64,000 nt of DNA. Source: Sphaerotilus microaerophilus (GTDB taxonomy: Bacteria > Pseudomonadota > Gammaproteobacteria > Burkholderiales > Burkholderiaceae_C). The number at the start of each line of letters is the position of its first letter. The stretch's first letter is position 1. The stretch lies in NCBI RefSeq assembly GCF_023734135.1, contig NZ_AP025730.1, forward strand, positions 4,650,001-4,714,000. Direction: 5' to 3'. The notes under the pieces are model-generated. The model saw nothing but the letters and a program-made list of their open reading frames with translations, ran no database searches and was not told the DNA's origin. The position numbers and the translations under genes are program-made. Below are positions 1-9,120 of this stretch, in pieces.

Positions 1-875
1 TCCTGGTTGCCACTGGCGATCTCGCTGCTGGCGGTGCCGATGGCCTCGGTGGTCTGGCGGATGTTGCCGACCATGCCCGCCAGCGCCCCCTGCATCTCTG
101 CCAGCGCCGCCAGCAGGTGAGAGCACTCGTCGCGGCCGGTGACGACGATCTGGCGGGTCAGATCGCCCCGCGCAATCGCCAGCGCGGTGGCCTCGGCCCG
201 CCTGACCGGCTCGACGATGCTGCGCGAGTTCATCAGCGTGAGTGGGGCCACCAGGATGAACGCCACCGCGAGTGCCGCGGCGAGCGACCACCAGGCCATT
301 TGCACCGTCCGCTCCTGCACGCGGACCGCCGCAAGCGTCTCCGCATCGAGAGCCGACGCCAGGATCTCGACCTGCGCGTCCACGTCACGGACCAGATCCT
401 TGGCAGAAGCCATCGCCTGGTTTGCCGCCGGCGCGTCGTTGAAGCCACCGATCTCGACCGCCTGAAAAACCGGCTTCGCCTTGTCGGCATACTGGGTCAT
501 CAAGCTGCTGATCTTGCGCGCCGGATCACCCCTGCCGGCCGCCTCGGCACCTTCCAATCGATGCGCACTGTCCAGGACCTGCGCGACCGCAGCCTGCCAC
601 TTCGGGCGATAGGCTCGTTGCTGCTCGGCACTGTCGTAGTTGATCAGCAAATCCTTCTCATACCGGCGCACATTTCCCAAGGCGGTACGCAGGCCCGCCA
701 AGATCACCGTGCTGCCGTGGGTCGACTCCATGTGACGGGACGCGCCGGCCGTGACCTCATTCAGTCCCCACAGAGCCGTTCCGCCGACCAGGGCGAGAAG
801 ACAGAGCACCATCGCGATGGCGCCCAGCATGCGCAAGCGGATCGTGAACGACCGCAGCAGGTTCATCGGGCTCAT
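1..875 (-). CDS. methyl-accepting chemotaxis protein, 3' part outside window
   Basis: Transmembrane chemoreceptor, about 291 residues visible from ATG at 875. It has a short cytoplasmic N-terminus, a first membrane helix at about residues 14-36, a periplasmic helical sensor region, a second membrane helix at about 193-215, then a HAMP-like stretch (VEPVRRAEATALAIARGDL). The window edge cuts it at the start of the signalling domain, where the typical EIASGNQ motif is readable. The signalling hairpin lies outside, so class and methylation sites cannot be judged. It lies 51 bp downstream of cheA on the same strand, so it is probably the last visible member of the chemotaxis operon. The ligand is unknown. 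Confidence 0.9.
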   Translation of the reverse strand, partial: MSPMNLLRSFTIRLRMLGAIAMVLCLLALVGGTALWGLNEVTAGASRHMESTHGSTVILAGLRTALGNVRRYEKDLLINYDSAEQQRAYRPKWQAAVAQVLDSAHRLEGAEAAGRGDPARKISSLMTQYADKAKPVFQAVEIGGFNDAPAANQAMASAKDLVRDVDAQVEILASALDAETLAAVRVQERTVQMAWWSLAAALAVAFILVAPLTLMNSRSIVEPVRRAEATALAIARGDLTRQIVVTGRDECSHLLAALAEMQGALAGMVGNIRQTTEAIGTASSEIASGNQ

Positions 876-926
876 GGCGTCTCCCCGGCGCAGGACGGCG
901 ACAGGGCGCCGCCTGCGAAGTCAGCG

Positions 927-3155
927 TCAGTGACGCGAGCGGCGCACCAGCGAGCCGGTGTCCAGGATCAGCGCGACGCGGCCATCGCCCATGATGGTGG
1001 CGCCGGACACATCCGTCACCTTGCGGTAGTTGGCTTCGAGGTTCTTGACCACCACCTGCTGCTGGCCGAGCAGCTCATCGACCAGCAGAGCCACGCGCCC
1101 GCCCTCGGCCTCCACCACGACCATGATCGAGGAGACCCGCTCGAAGTCGAAGCGCGGCACGTCGAACACCCGCTCCAGCTCGATCACCGGCATGTACTCC
1201 TCGCGCACCTGCACCACGCGGCCCGTGCCGCCGATGGTCTTGATGGTCTTGTCGGTGACCTGGAAGCTCTCGACCACCGAGGCCAGCGGCAGGATGTAGA
1301 CCTCGTCGCCCACGCCCACGCTCATGCCGTCCATGATCGCCAGCGTCAGCGGCAGCCGCACCTTGACACTCATGCCGTAGCCTTCGGCGGAGTCGATCTC
1401 CACCGAGCCGCCCAGCGAGGTGATGTTCTTCTTCACCACGTCCATGCCCACGCCCCGGCCGGACACGTCGGTCACCACCTCCGCGGTGGAGAAGCCGGGC
1501 GCGAAGATGAGCCCCCAGACGTCCTGGTCACTCATCGAATCGGGGGCGTCCAGGCCGCGTTCGCGCGCCTTGTTCAGGAGCTTCTCGCGCGACAGACCCT
1601 TGCCGTCGTCGCGCACCTCGATGACGATCGAGCCGCCCTGGTGCGAGGCCGACAGCGTGATCGTGCCCACGTCCGGCTTGCCCTTGGCGAGGCGTTCGTC
1701 GGGCATCTCGACGCCGTGGTCGCAGGAATTGCGCACCAGGTGCGTCAGCGGGTCGGTGATCTTCTCGATCAGGCCCTTGTCCAGCTCGGTGGCCTCGCCC
1801 TGAGTGACCAGCTCCACCTTCTTGCCCAGCTTGCTGGCCAGGTCGCGCAGCATGCGGGGAAAGCGGTTGAACACCGTCGACATCGGGATCATGCGGATCG
1901 ACATCACCGCTTCCTGCAGGTCGCGGGTGTTGCGGTCGAGGTCGTTCAGCCCGGCCACCAGCTGCTGGTAGACCACCGGGTCGAGGTCGCGGCTGTTTTG
2001 CGCCAGCATGGCCTGGGTGATCACCAGCTCGCCCACCAGGTTGATCAGCTGGTCGACCTTTTCCACCGCCACGCGGATGGTGGTGGAGTCGAGGCCGCCG
2101 GTGCTGGCCTTGTCATTGCGCACGGCTGGGGCGGAGCGGGCCGCCTCGGCACGTGGCGCTGGCGCGGCGACGGGCGCTGCCGGCGCCACGGCTGGCACGG
2201 GGGCCGCCGCCGGTGCCGGCGGCAGCGCCGCTGCAACCCCGTCGGACGTCATGGCCGTGGCCGGTGCGCCCGGCGCGTCGTCGAAGAAGCCATAGCCCGG
2301 ATCGGCCGCGGCCTTGGCCGGCACGGCCGGGGTGGGCACGCCCGCAGCCTGGCCAACCTCCTCGGGCGGCACCCCCGGATTGCCGGGATAGAACCCGTAG
2401 CCCGGGCCGAGCGGCTGCAGCTGCACCTGCTCGCGGGCGACGTGGAAGGTGAACAGGTCGATCAGCTCGGCATCGCTGCTGGTGGTGACCACCTTGAAGC
2501 GGCGCATGCCGTCGATGGGGCGCCCCATGTCGAGCGGCTCGATGCTGCCCAGGTCCGGGATCTCCTTGAACAGCTCCTGCAGGTTGTCGGCCAGCGAGAC
2601 GTCCTTGAGCGGACCGACCCGCAGTTCGAGCTCACGCCGGCCGGGCACCGCTTGTGCAGGCACCACCGCAGTCTGCGAGGCCGCCGACGGCGCCGCAGCG
2701 ACGGTGGACACATCCGCTGCAGCTGGCACCTCGCCGCTGGCCAGCGAACGGATGTGGATCAGCAGCTCGGTGGTATCAACCAGCTCGCGGCCCGAGCCCT
2801 GGTGGCGCTCCAGCTGGGCGCGCAGCGCATCGCCCGCACCCAGCAGCACGTCGACCATGCGCACGTGCGGCTGCAGCTCGTGGCGGCGCAGCTTGTCCAG
2901 CAGGGTCTCCATCTCGTGGGTCAGCTCGGCCACGTCGGCAAAGCCGAAGGTGGCGGCGCCGCCCTTGATCGAGTGGGCACAGCGGAAGATGGCGTTGAGC
3001 TCCTCGTCATCCGCCGCCGCGACGTTCAGCTCCAGCAGCAGCTGCTCCATGCGCTGCAGGTTCTCGCCGGCTTCTTCGAAGAAGACCTGGTAGAACTGGC
3101 TCAGATCGATACCCGCCCCGGAGGAGGCGGAACTGTCGGACATCATGTCGGCCAT
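927..3155 (-). CDS. cheA: chemotaxis histidine kinase CheA
   Basis: Cytoplasmic kinase, 742 aa, that passes phosphate from receptor arrays to CheY and CheB. Domains in order: N-terminal HPt with phospho-accepting His61 in AHSIKGGA; a CheY-binding P2-like region at about 175-250; a long Ala/Pro-rich linker; a P3 dimerisation helix pair (VEKVDQLINLVGELVITQAM); an HATPase domain with N-box LVRNSCDHGVE and glycine boxes DDGKGL and GRGVGMDVV; and a C-terminal CheW-like P5 domain ending in LVRRSRH. All key residues are present. It sits between cheY upstream (139 bp) and an MCP downstream (51 bp). Assignment is secure. Confidence 0.97.
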   Translation of the reverse strand: MADMMSDSSASSGAGIDLSQFYQVFFEEAGENLQRMEQLLLELNVAAADDEELNAIFRCAHSIKGGAATFGFADVAELTHEMETLLDKLRRHELQPHVRMVDVLLGAGDALRAQLERHQGSGRELVDTTELLIHIRSLASGEVPAAADVSTVAAAPSAASQTAVVPAQAVPGRRELELRVGPLKDVSLADNLQELFKEIPDLGSIEPLDMGRPIDGMRRFKVVTTSSDAELIDLFTFHVAREQVQLQPLGPGYGFYPGNPGVPPEEVGQAAGVPTPAVPAKAAADPGYGFFDDAPGAPATAMTSDGVAAALPPAPAAAPVPAVAPAAPVAAPAPRAEAARSAPAVRNDKASTGGLDSTTIRVAVEKVDQLINLVGELVITQAMLAQNSRDLDPVVYQQLVAGLNDLDRNTRDLQEAVMSIRMIPMSTVFNRFPRMLRDLASKLGKKVELVTQGEATELDKGLIEKITDPLTHLVRNSCDHGVEMPDERLAKGKPDVGTITLSASHQGGSIVIEVRDDGKGLSREKLLNKARERGLDAPDSMSDQDVWGLIFAPGFSTAEVVTDVSGRGVGMDVVKKNITSLGGSVEIDSAEGYGMSVKVRLPLTLAIMDGMSVGVGDEVYILPLASVVESFQVTDKTIKTIGGTGRVVQVREEYMPVIELERVFDVPRFDFERVSSIMVVVEAEGGRVALLVDELLGQQQVVVKNLEANYRKVTDVSGATIMGDGRVALILDTGSLVRRSRH

Positions 3156-3294
3156 GGCAAAGACCCCTTGGAATCCTGGTGAGCGGCGGGTGAGCAGGTG
3201 GCATGCAACCAGCAGGCGGCTGAAACGCTCGCGACACGGCCCCTGGCGTGCAGCCCTGCGGGCGCACTGCAGCGGGGCAGCGCGAGCAGCCGGC

Positions 3295-3657
3295 TCAGCG
3301 GATCACTTTCTTGATGACTTCGAGCAGCTTGGTCGGGTCGAAGGGCTTGACCAGCCAGCCGGTGGCTCCGGCAGAGCGCCCCGCCTGCTTCATCTGGTCG
3401 CTGGACTCCGTGGTCAGGATCAGGATCGGGGTGGCCTTGAACTGCGAGGTCTCGCGCAGCTTCTTGGTCAGGCTGATGCCGTCCATGCGAGGCATGTTCT
3501 GGTCGGTCAGCACCAGGTCGAAGGTGCGGCCACCGGCCTTCTCCCAGGCGTCCTGGCCATCCACCGCCTCAACGACGTTGTAGCCGGCGCTCTTGAGAGT
3601 GAAGGAAACCATCTGACGCATGGAGGCCGAGTCGTCGACAGCAAGAATTGAATGCAT
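3295..3657 (-). CDS. cheY: chemotaxis response regulator CheY
   Basis: Single-domain receiver of 120 aa. Acidic pocket Asp8/Asp9, phospho-acceptor Asp52 in LTDQNMPRMDG, Thr82/83 in ILTTESSD and Lys104 in LVKPFDP are all present, with no output domain. It is the diffusible messenger phosphorylated by CheA that acts on the flagellar switch or a related motor. It lies upstream of cheA and 70 bp downstream of a CheZ-like gene, all on one strand. The KPFDPTKLLEVIKK C-terminus is typical of the CheY linked to cheA operons in betaproteobacteria. Confidence 0.96.
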   Translation of the reverse strand: MHSILAVDDSASMRQMVSFTLKSAGYNVVEAVDGQDAWEKAGGRTFDLVLTDQNMPRMDGISLTKKLRETSQFKATPILILTTESSDQMKQAGRSAGATGWLVKPFDPTKLLEVIKKVIR

Positions 3658-3727
3658 TGCGCTCTCCGGGGGGATTCTGATTTGCCGGGGGAATATCGGC
3701 GGCGTGGGTCGGTTGCTTGAGGCGGAA

Positions 3728-4189
3728 CTAGAAAAGCTCGATCGAGCCGGCGTCCATCTCGTCCTGCGTCACCGGGTTGGGACGCAGCGGGGCCTGCTCG
3801 ATCACCGCCTCGCCTTCGGGGTCCTGACCCATCGCCTCGCAGGCGATCTGGTCGGCGCAGGCGCGCAGGCGACGGTGGGTGTGCGCAATCAGCTGCGAGG
3901 CCATGTCCTGGAACTGCAGCGCCGTCACCGCGCCGGCCATGCTCTGCATCGCCTCGTGCAATGCGCCGGTGTCCAGATGCGGCAAGACCGCACCCTGGTG
4001 CAGCAGACGGCCCAGGTGGCCGTTGGCCGTGTAGAAATGCCCCATCAGGGCCTCGCTGGCATCGGCCAGCAGGCGCTGCAAGCGGTCGAGGTCATTGGTG
4101 GCGGTGAGCAGGTGGTCCTGCAGATCCGCCGCCACGAGCAGCGGCAGCGGCCCCGTCGGTCCTTCCTGCGGCTCATCGTTCATCTGCAT
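3728..4189 (-). CDS. cheZ: short CheZ-like CheY-phosphate phosphatase (inferred)
   Basis: A 153-aa helical protein directly upstream of cheY. Two features point to CheZ. First, LQFQDMASQLI at 91-101 has the Asp-x3-Gln spacing (Asp95, Gln99) of the CheZ catalytic pair in its QDxxxQ helix. Second, the C-terminus (residues 141-153, TQDEMDAGSIELF) resembles the short acidic/hydrophobic C-terminal CheY-binding helix of CheZ and is tethered by a Pro-rich linker. It is much shorter than enterobacterial CheZ (about 214 aa), so the four-helix bundle must be reduced. The ATG at 4189 is preceded by TTGGAG. The function is inferred from motif and position only. Confidence 0.68.
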   Translation of the reverse strand: MQMNDEPQEGPTGPLPLLVAADLQDHLLTATNDLDRLQRLLADASEALMGHFYTANGHLGRLLHQGAVLPHLDTGALHEAMQSMAGAVTALQFQDMASQLIAHTHRRLRACADQIACEAMGQDPEGEAVIEQAPLRPNPVTQDEMDAGSIELF

Positions 4190-4458
4190 GCTGGCTCCAA
4201 GGGGAGCGCCGATGCCTGCGCATCGTCCGTTCCCGTGTCTGAAAGAGCCTCTCGCCCCGGTGATTGGAGGCGTTTGGCGATTGATAGAATTTTTCGCAAT
4301 GTGGCCGGGTCGTGGTGAGCGAAAGATCCGGTGATTCGCCGTTCAATTCCGGTCCATGGATCGGCGGCAGCGCGTCGGCGCCCGGAACCTGGCTGACAAT
4401 CGCTCGGCCTCTTCGGAGCCGCACTCCGGTGCCCGATGCCCGACACCTCCCGCGCCCC

Positions 4459-5616
4459 ATGCCCCGAACCCAGCCGCTGCGCCGCCTGCGCATCCTCCAC
4501 CTCGAAGACTCCGAGCTCGACCACCAGCTGGTGCTCGCCCACCTGCGGCGAGGCGGTGTGGAGCCCACCATGCTGCGGGTCGACAAGGAGGGGGAATTCC
4601 TGGCACAACTGGGCCGCGGCTGGGACGCGGTGATCTCCGACTACAACCTGCCAGGCTTCTCCGGCCTGATCGCGCTGGAGCTGCTGCGCGAGCGCGATGC
4701 CCTGCTGCCCTTCATCCTCGTGTCGGGCGAAATCGGCGAGGACACCGCCGTGGAGGCGATGCGCAATGGCGCCTCCGACTACCTGCTCAAGAGCAACCTC
4801 GCCCGGCTGGTCCCGGCGCTGCTGCACGCGGTGGATGCCTGCGAAAGCCAGCGCGCGCGCCAGCGCGCCGACCAGGAGCTGGCGGTCTCGCGCAAGCGCC
4901 TGTCCGAGCTGGCCCAGCACCTGCAGACCAGCATCGAGATGGAGCGCGCCGCCATCGCCCGCGAGATCCACGACGACGTCGGCGGCTCGCTCACCGCGGT
5001 GAAGTTCGACCTCGCCTGGCTGGCCCGCCACGCCGAAACGCCCGCCGCCCGCGAGCGAGCGCTACAGGCGCTGGAAACCATCCGCCATGCCATCGAGGCC
5101 AGCCAGCGCATCATGCACAACCTGCGCCCGGCGATCCTGGAGCAGGGATTGGTGGCGGCCCTGCAGTGGATGACCTCGCGCTTCGAGCGCCGCAGCGGCA
5201 TCGCCTGCGTCTTCCGCTCCAGCCACGAGCACCTGCGCCTGCCGCCGGGCGTGCCGCTGGTGGCCTACCGCACCGCGCAGGAGGCCCTCACCAACATCTC
5301 CAAGCACGCCAACGCCAGCCGGGTGGAGGTGGACCTCACCGTGGCCGCAGGCGTGCTCTCGATGGAGATCAGCGACAACGGCCGCGGGCTGGGCCGCGGC
5401 GACCTGGGCAAGGAGCGCTCCTTCGGCATCCGCGGACTGCACGAGCGGGCCGACACGGTGGGCGGCTGGATCGACCTGTCGAGCACGCCCACGGGCACGA
5501 CGCTGATCCTGTCGGTACCGCTGGCCGGCCCTGCGACCCGCGCCGGCACGCTCGACGCCGAACCGACCGCTGCGCTGACCAGCGAGCACGATCCATCGAC
5601 CTGGGGGGAACTATGA
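4459..5616 (+). CDS. hybrid REC - NarL-type histidine kinase
   Basis: Cytoplasmic two-component kinase, 385 aa from ATG 4459; the frame is open further upstream but the domain begins at LRRLRILHLEDSE. It has an N-terminal receiver with phospho-Asp in ISDYNLPGFSG and Lys in YLLKSN, a coiled linker, a HisKA_3 box EMERAAIAREIHDDVGGS with the phosphorylated His, and an HATPase domain (AQEALTNISKHA, ISDNGRGLG, SFGIRGLHERA). No membrane segment or sensor domain is visible, so its input is probably phosphorylation of its own receiver. The stop overlaps the next gene's start (ATGA), so it is translationally coupled to the LuxR regulator that follows. The signal is unknown. Confidence 0.9.
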   Translation: MPRTQPLRRLRILHLEDSELDHQLVLAHLRRGGVEPTMLRVDKEGEFLAQLGRGWDAVISDYNLPGFSGLIALELLRERDALLPFILVSGEIGEDTAVEAMRNGASDYLLKSNLARLVPALLHAVDACESQRARQRADQELAVSRKRLSELAQHLQTSIEMERAAIAREIHDDVGGSLTAVKFDLAWLARHAETPAARERALQALETIRHAIEASQRIMHNLRPAILEQGLVAALQWMTSRFERRSGIACVFRSSHEHLRLPPGVPLVAYRTAQEALTNISKHANASRVEVDLTVAAGVLSMEISDNGRGLGRGDLGKERSFGIRGLHERADTVGGWIDLSSTPTGTTLILSVPLAGPATRAGTLDAEPTAALTSEHDPSTWGEL

Positions 5617-6248
5617 CCACACGCGTGATCCTCTGCGACGACCACGCCCTGATCCGGCGCGGCATCCGCGACACCCTGGCCGAACAGCCCGATCTCGAAG
5701 TGGTGGGCGAGGCCGGAGAGTACGGCGAGCTGCGCGCCCTGCTGCGCCGGCAGGGCTGCGACGTGCTGGTGCTCGACATCAACCTGCCCGGGCGCAGCGG
5801 CCTGGACGTGCTGCACACCCTCAAGGAGGAGGGCTCGCCCATCCGCGTGCTGGTCGTCTCCATGTACCCCGAGGACCAGTACGCCCTGCGCGCGCTGCGT
5901 GCTGGCGCCTTCGGCTACGTCAACAAGGGGGGCGACCCGGCGCAGATCGTCGCCGCGGTGCGCATGGTGGCTCAGGGCCGCAAGTACATCACCGCCGAGA
6001 TGGCGCAGATGCTGGTCGAGAACCTCACCGCGCCCACCGCCGAGGCCGCGCACGACAAGCTCTCCGACCGCGAGTTGCAGACCCTGACGATGATCGCCTC
6101 GGGCAAGCGCCTGGCCGACATCGCCGAGGAACTCAGCCTCAGCCCCAAGACCGTGAGCGTCTACCGCGCCCGCGTGCTGGAGAAGCTCGGGCTGGCGAAC
6201 AACTCCGAGCTCACCGTCTACGCGATCCGCAATGGCTTGGTGAGCTAG
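5613..6248 (+). CDS. NarL/FixJ-family response regulator
   Basis: A 211-aa DNA-binding response regulator with an N-terminal receiver (CDDHALIRRG; phospho-Asp in LVLDINLPGRSG; Lys in YVNKGG) and a C-terminal LuxR-type helix-turn-helix (LSDRELQTLTMIASGKRLAD, then SLSPKTVSVYRARVLEKLG). It is the obvious partner of the HisKA_3 kinase upstream, with which it shares a 4-bp ATGA overlap. It ends 7 bp from the convergent hisF. Target genes cannot be deduced. Confidence 0.94.
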   Translation: MTTRVILCDDHALIRRGIRDTLAEQPDLEVVGEAGEYGELRALLRRQGCDVLVLDINLPGRSGLDVLHTLKEEGSPIRVLVVSMYPEDQYALRALRAGAFGYVNKGGDPAQIVAAVRMVAQGRKYITAEMAQMLVENLTAPTAEAAHDKLSDRELQTLTMIASGKRLADIAEELSLSPKTVSVYRARVLEKLGLANNSELTVYAIRNGLVS

Positions 6249-6255
6249 CCTGCGG

Positions 6256-7035
6256 TCACAGCCGTACCGGGATCCCGCGCGCGGCCATCACCTGCTTGGC
6301 TTCGAGCACGGTGTGCTCGCCGTAGTGGAAGATGCTGGCAGCCAGCACCGCATCCGCGCCACCCTGCTGAACGCCGTCGGCCAGGTGATCGAGGGTGCCG
6401 ACGCCGCCTGACGCAATCACCGGTACCGGCACGGCATCGGCCACGGCACGGGTGAGTGCGAGGTCGAAGCCGATGCGGGTGCCGTCACGGTCCATGCTGG
6501 TGAGCAGGATTTCGCCGGCGCCCATCTGGGCCATCTGCGTGGCCCAGGCCACCGCGTCCAGGTGCATGTTCTTGCGCCCGCCGTGGGTGTAGACGTCCCA
6601 GCCCGGTCCCTTGGTCGCCAGATCCTCGCCGACGCGGCGCTTGGCGTCGATGGCCACGACGATGCACTGGGCGCCGTATTTGTCCGACGCGTCGCGGATC
6701 ACCTGCGGGTTGGCCACCGCAGCGGAGTTGAAGCTGACCTTGTCGGCCCCGGCGTTGAGCAGGCGCCGCACGTCTTCCACCGTGCGCACGCCGCCGCCCA
6801 CCGTCAGCGGGATGAAGACCTGCGAGGCCACGTCCTCGATGATGTGCAGGATCAGGTCACGGCCGTCGCTGGTGGCGGTGATGTCCAGGAAGGTCAGCTC
6901 GTCGGCACCCTGCTCGTTGTAGCGCGCCGCGATCTCGACCGGATCGCCCGCGTCACGCAGTTCGACGAAATTGACGCCCTTGACGACCCGGCCGCCGGTG
7001 ACGTCGAGGCAGGGGATGATGCGTTTGGCGAGCAT
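6256..7035 (-). CDS. hisF: imidazole glycerol phosphate synthase subunit HisF
   Basis: Cyclase subunit of 259 aa. It uses ammonia from HisH to turn PRFAR into imidazole glycerol phosphate and AICAR. It is a (beta/alpha)8 barrel starting [12 protein letters not shown] with catalytic Asp11, and it has the two phosphate-binding glycine motifs (TVGGGVR and ASGGVG). The ATG at 7035 is chosen because the conserved family start lies there, although the frame is open upstream. It is the last gene of the minus-strand his string, 14 bp after hisA. hisI and hisE, which usually follow, are absent. Confidence 0.98.
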   Translation of the reverse strand: MLAKRIIPCLDVTGGRVVKGVNFVELRDAGDPVEIAARYNEQGADELTFLDITATSDGRDLILHIIEDVASQVFIPLTVGGGVRTVEDVRRLLNAGADKVSFNSAAVANPQVIRDASDKYGAQCIVVAIDAKRRVGEDLATKGPGWDVYTHGGRKNMHLDAVAWATQMAQMGAGEILLTSMDRDGTRIGFDLALTRAVADAVPVPVIASGGVGTLDHLADGVQQGGADAVLAASIFHYGEHTVLEAKQVMAARGIPVRL

Positions 7036-7049
7036 GGGCAGCCCTGGGT

Positions 7050-7793
7050 TCAGGCGCCGTTGAGTTCGTCCGCACGGCGCTGGCCGGCGGCGAAGTCGAG
7101 GTCGCCGGTGTAGATGGCGCGGCCGCAGATCACGCCCTGCACGCCTTCGCTCTCCACCGCACACAGCGCCTCGATGTCGGCCAGGTTGCTCAGGCCGCCA
7201 GAGGCGATCACGGGGATGGTGAGCGCCTGAGCGAGACGCACAGTGGCGTCGATGTTGATGCCCGAGAGCATGCCGTCGCGGCCGATGTCGGTGTAGATCA
7301 CGCCCTCGACGCCGTAGTCCTCGAACTTCTTGGCCAGGTCCACCACCTCGTGGCCGGTGAGCTTGCTCCAGCCATCCGTGGCGACCTTGCCGTCCTTGGC
7401 ATCGAGGCCGACGATGATGTGGCCGCCAAACGCCGTGCAGGCATCGCGCAGGAAGCCGGGGTTCTTGACCGCTGCGGTGCCGATGATGACGTAGCTCAGG
7501 CCATCGTCGAGGTAGCGCTCGATGGTGTCCAGGTCACGGATACCGCCGCCCAGCTGCACTGGGATCTCGCTGCCCACCTCGGCGATGATGGCCTTGATGG
7601 CGCCCTCGTTGACGGGCTTGCCGGCAAAGGCCCCGTTAAGATCCACCAGATGCAGGCGCCGTGCCCCGGCGTCGAGCCAGCGGCGTGCCATCGCTGCCGG
7701 GTCCTCGCCAAAGGTGGTGGAGTCATTCATGTCGCCTTGCTTGAGGCGCACGCACTTGCCGTCTTTCAGGTCGATGGCGGGGATCAGCAACAT
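7050..7793 (-). CDS. hisA: ProFAR isomerase HisA
   Basis: 247-aa (beta/alpha)8-barrel isomerase that converts ProFAR to PRFAR in histidine synthesis. The start [17 protein letters not shown] carries catalytic Asp8, QLGGGIRD is the first phosphate-binding loop, and YTDIGRDGM supplies the second catalytic Asp region. Length is normal. It lies between hisH (42 bp upstream) and hisF (14 bp downstream) on the same strand and is surely co-transcribed with them. Confidence 0.98.
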   Translation of the reverse strand: MLLIPAIDLKDGKCVRLKQGDMNDSTTFGEDPAAMARRWLDAGARRLHLVDLNGAFAGKPVNEGAIKAIIAEVGSEIPVQLGGGIRDLDTIERYLDDGLSYVIIGTAAVKNPGFLRDACTAFGGHIIVGLDAKDGKVATDGWSKLTGHEVVDLAKKFEDYGVEGVIYTDIGRDGMLSGINIDATVRLAQALTIPVIASGGLSNLADIEALCAVESEGVQGVICGRAIYTGDLDFAAGQRRADELNGA

Positions 7794-7835
7794 GGCTGGT
7801 GTCGAGGCAGGGTTGAAGGAAGGGAGAGTGGGAAC

Positions 7836-8504
7836 TCAGGGGTTCCAGCTCAGGAAATTGCGGTACAGCGCCAAGCCGTGGTCCGCGCTCTTCTCGGGGT
7901 GGAACTGGGTGGCAAAAATGTTATCCCGCGCCACGGCGCTGGTAAAGGCGGCGCCATAGTCGGTTTCACCGGCAGCGTGGGCCGCCGATTCGGGTGCAGC
8001 GTAGTAGCTGTGCACGAAGTAAAACCAGGCACCGTCGGGCACGCCGGCCCAGATCGGGTGGACGCCGCCACCGTGCCGCACGTGGGCCTGCTGGCGCACG
8101 CGGTTCCAGCCCATCTGCGGCACCTTGTAGCGGCTGCCATCGGGCTGGACCTGGCCTTCCAGGCGGAAGCGCCGCACCTGCCCGGCGATCAGGCCGAGGC
8201 CGGGCGTGTCCTGCTCCTCGCTGTGGTCCAGCAGCATCTGCATGCCCACGCACACGCCCATCAGCGGCTTGCTGGCGGCCGCTTCGAGCACCGCCTCCTT
8301 CATGCCGGAGGCGGCCAGCTCGGCCATGCAGTCGCGCATCGCGCCCTGGCCGGGCAGCACCACGCGCTCAGCGGCGCGCACTTCCTCGGGGCGGTGGGTG
8401 ATCACCACCTCCAGGCCGCTGCCCTGGGCGACGTGCAACACCGCCTGCGACACCGAGCGCAGGTTGCCCATGCCGTAGTCAACAACCGCGACTGTGCGAG
8501 CCAT
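7836..8504 (-). CDS. hisH: imidazole glycerol phosphate synthase glutaminase HisH
   Basis: Class I glutamine amidotransferase subunit, 222 aa, supplying ammonia to HisF. The nucleophile Cys85 is in MGVCVGMQ, and the His and Glu of the triad are in TQFHPEKS near residues 200-205. The N-terminus [14 protein letters not shown] is canonical. It starts one base after the hisB stop codon, so translation is probably coupled. Confidence 0.97.
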   Translation of the reverse strand: MARTVAVVDYGMGNLRSVSQAVLHVAQGSGLEVVITHRPEEVRAAERVVLPGQGAMRDCMAELAASGMKEAVLEAAASKPLMGVCVGMQMLLDHSEEQDTPGLGLIAGQVRRFRLEGQVQPDGSRYKVPQMGWNRVRQQAHVRHGGGVHPIWAGVPDGAWFYFVHSYYAAPESAAHAAGETDYGAAFTSAVARDNIFATQFHPEKSADHGLALYRNFLSWNP

Positions 8505-8505
8505 G

Positions 8506-9111
8506 TCAGAGACTCCCTTTGGTCGAAGGAATCACGCCGGCGCTGCGCGGATCGGGCGTGAGCGCCATGCGCAGCGCACGGCCGAAGGCCTTGAAGATCG
8601 TCTCGCACTGGTGGTGCGCGTTGACGCCCTTGAGGTTGTCGACGTGCAGGCTGACCAGCGCATGGTTGACGAAGCCCTGGAAGAACTCGAACACCAGCTG
8701 GGTGTCGAGCGCACCGATCATGCCGGCGGTGAACTTCACGTCCATCGCCAGGCCGGGCCGGCCGGAGAAGTCCACCACCACGCGCGAGAGGGCCTCGTCC
8801 AGCGGCACGTAGCTGTGGCCGTAGCGGGTGATGCCCTTCTTGTCGCCCACGGCGCGGGCCATCGCCTGGCCCAGGGTGATGCCGATGTCTTCCACGGTGT
8901 GGTGGCCGTCGATGTGCAGGTCACCCTGGCACTCGACCTCCAGGTCGATCAGGCCGTGGCGGGCCACCTGGTCGAGCATGTGGTCGAGGAAGCCGATGCC
9001 GCTGGCGAGTTGGGCGCGGCCCGTACCGTCCAGGTCCACGCGCACGCGGATCTTGGTTTCGTTGGTGTCGCGCCGGACCTCGGCGCAGCGGGAAGGCGTG
9101 GTGTCGGTCAT
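8506..9111 (-). CDS. hisB: imidazoleglycerol-phosphate dehydratase HisB
   Basis: 201-aa dehydratase, manganese-dependent in this family. The metal-binding histidine motifs are visible as [17 protein letters not shown], and [14 protein letters not shown] towards the C-terminus. It is the stand-alone IGPD form, without the N-terminal histidinol phosphatase domain of enterobacterial HisB; this is usual in betaproteobacteria and means the phosphatase is encoded elsewhere. It lies 9 bp after hisC and 1 bp before hisH. Confidence 0.97.
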   Translation of the reverse strand: MTDTTPSRCAEVRRDTNETKIRVRVDLDGTGRAQLASGIGFLDHMLDQVARHGLIDLEVECQGDLHIDGHHTVEDIGITLGQAMARAVGDKKGITRYGHSYVPLDEALSRVVVDFSGRPGLAMDVKFTAGMIGALDTQLVFEFFQGFVNHALVSLHVDNLKGVNAHHQCETIFKAFGRALRMALTPDPRSAGVIPSTKGSL

Positions 9112-9120
9112 GGCTATGGT

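Noticed and set aside
117..3182. Very long plus-strand frame (about 1020 codons) opposite the MCP and cheA
   Set aside because: Antisense shadow of cheA: His/Arg/Gln-rich composition without domains, while the minus strand gives a perfect CheA.
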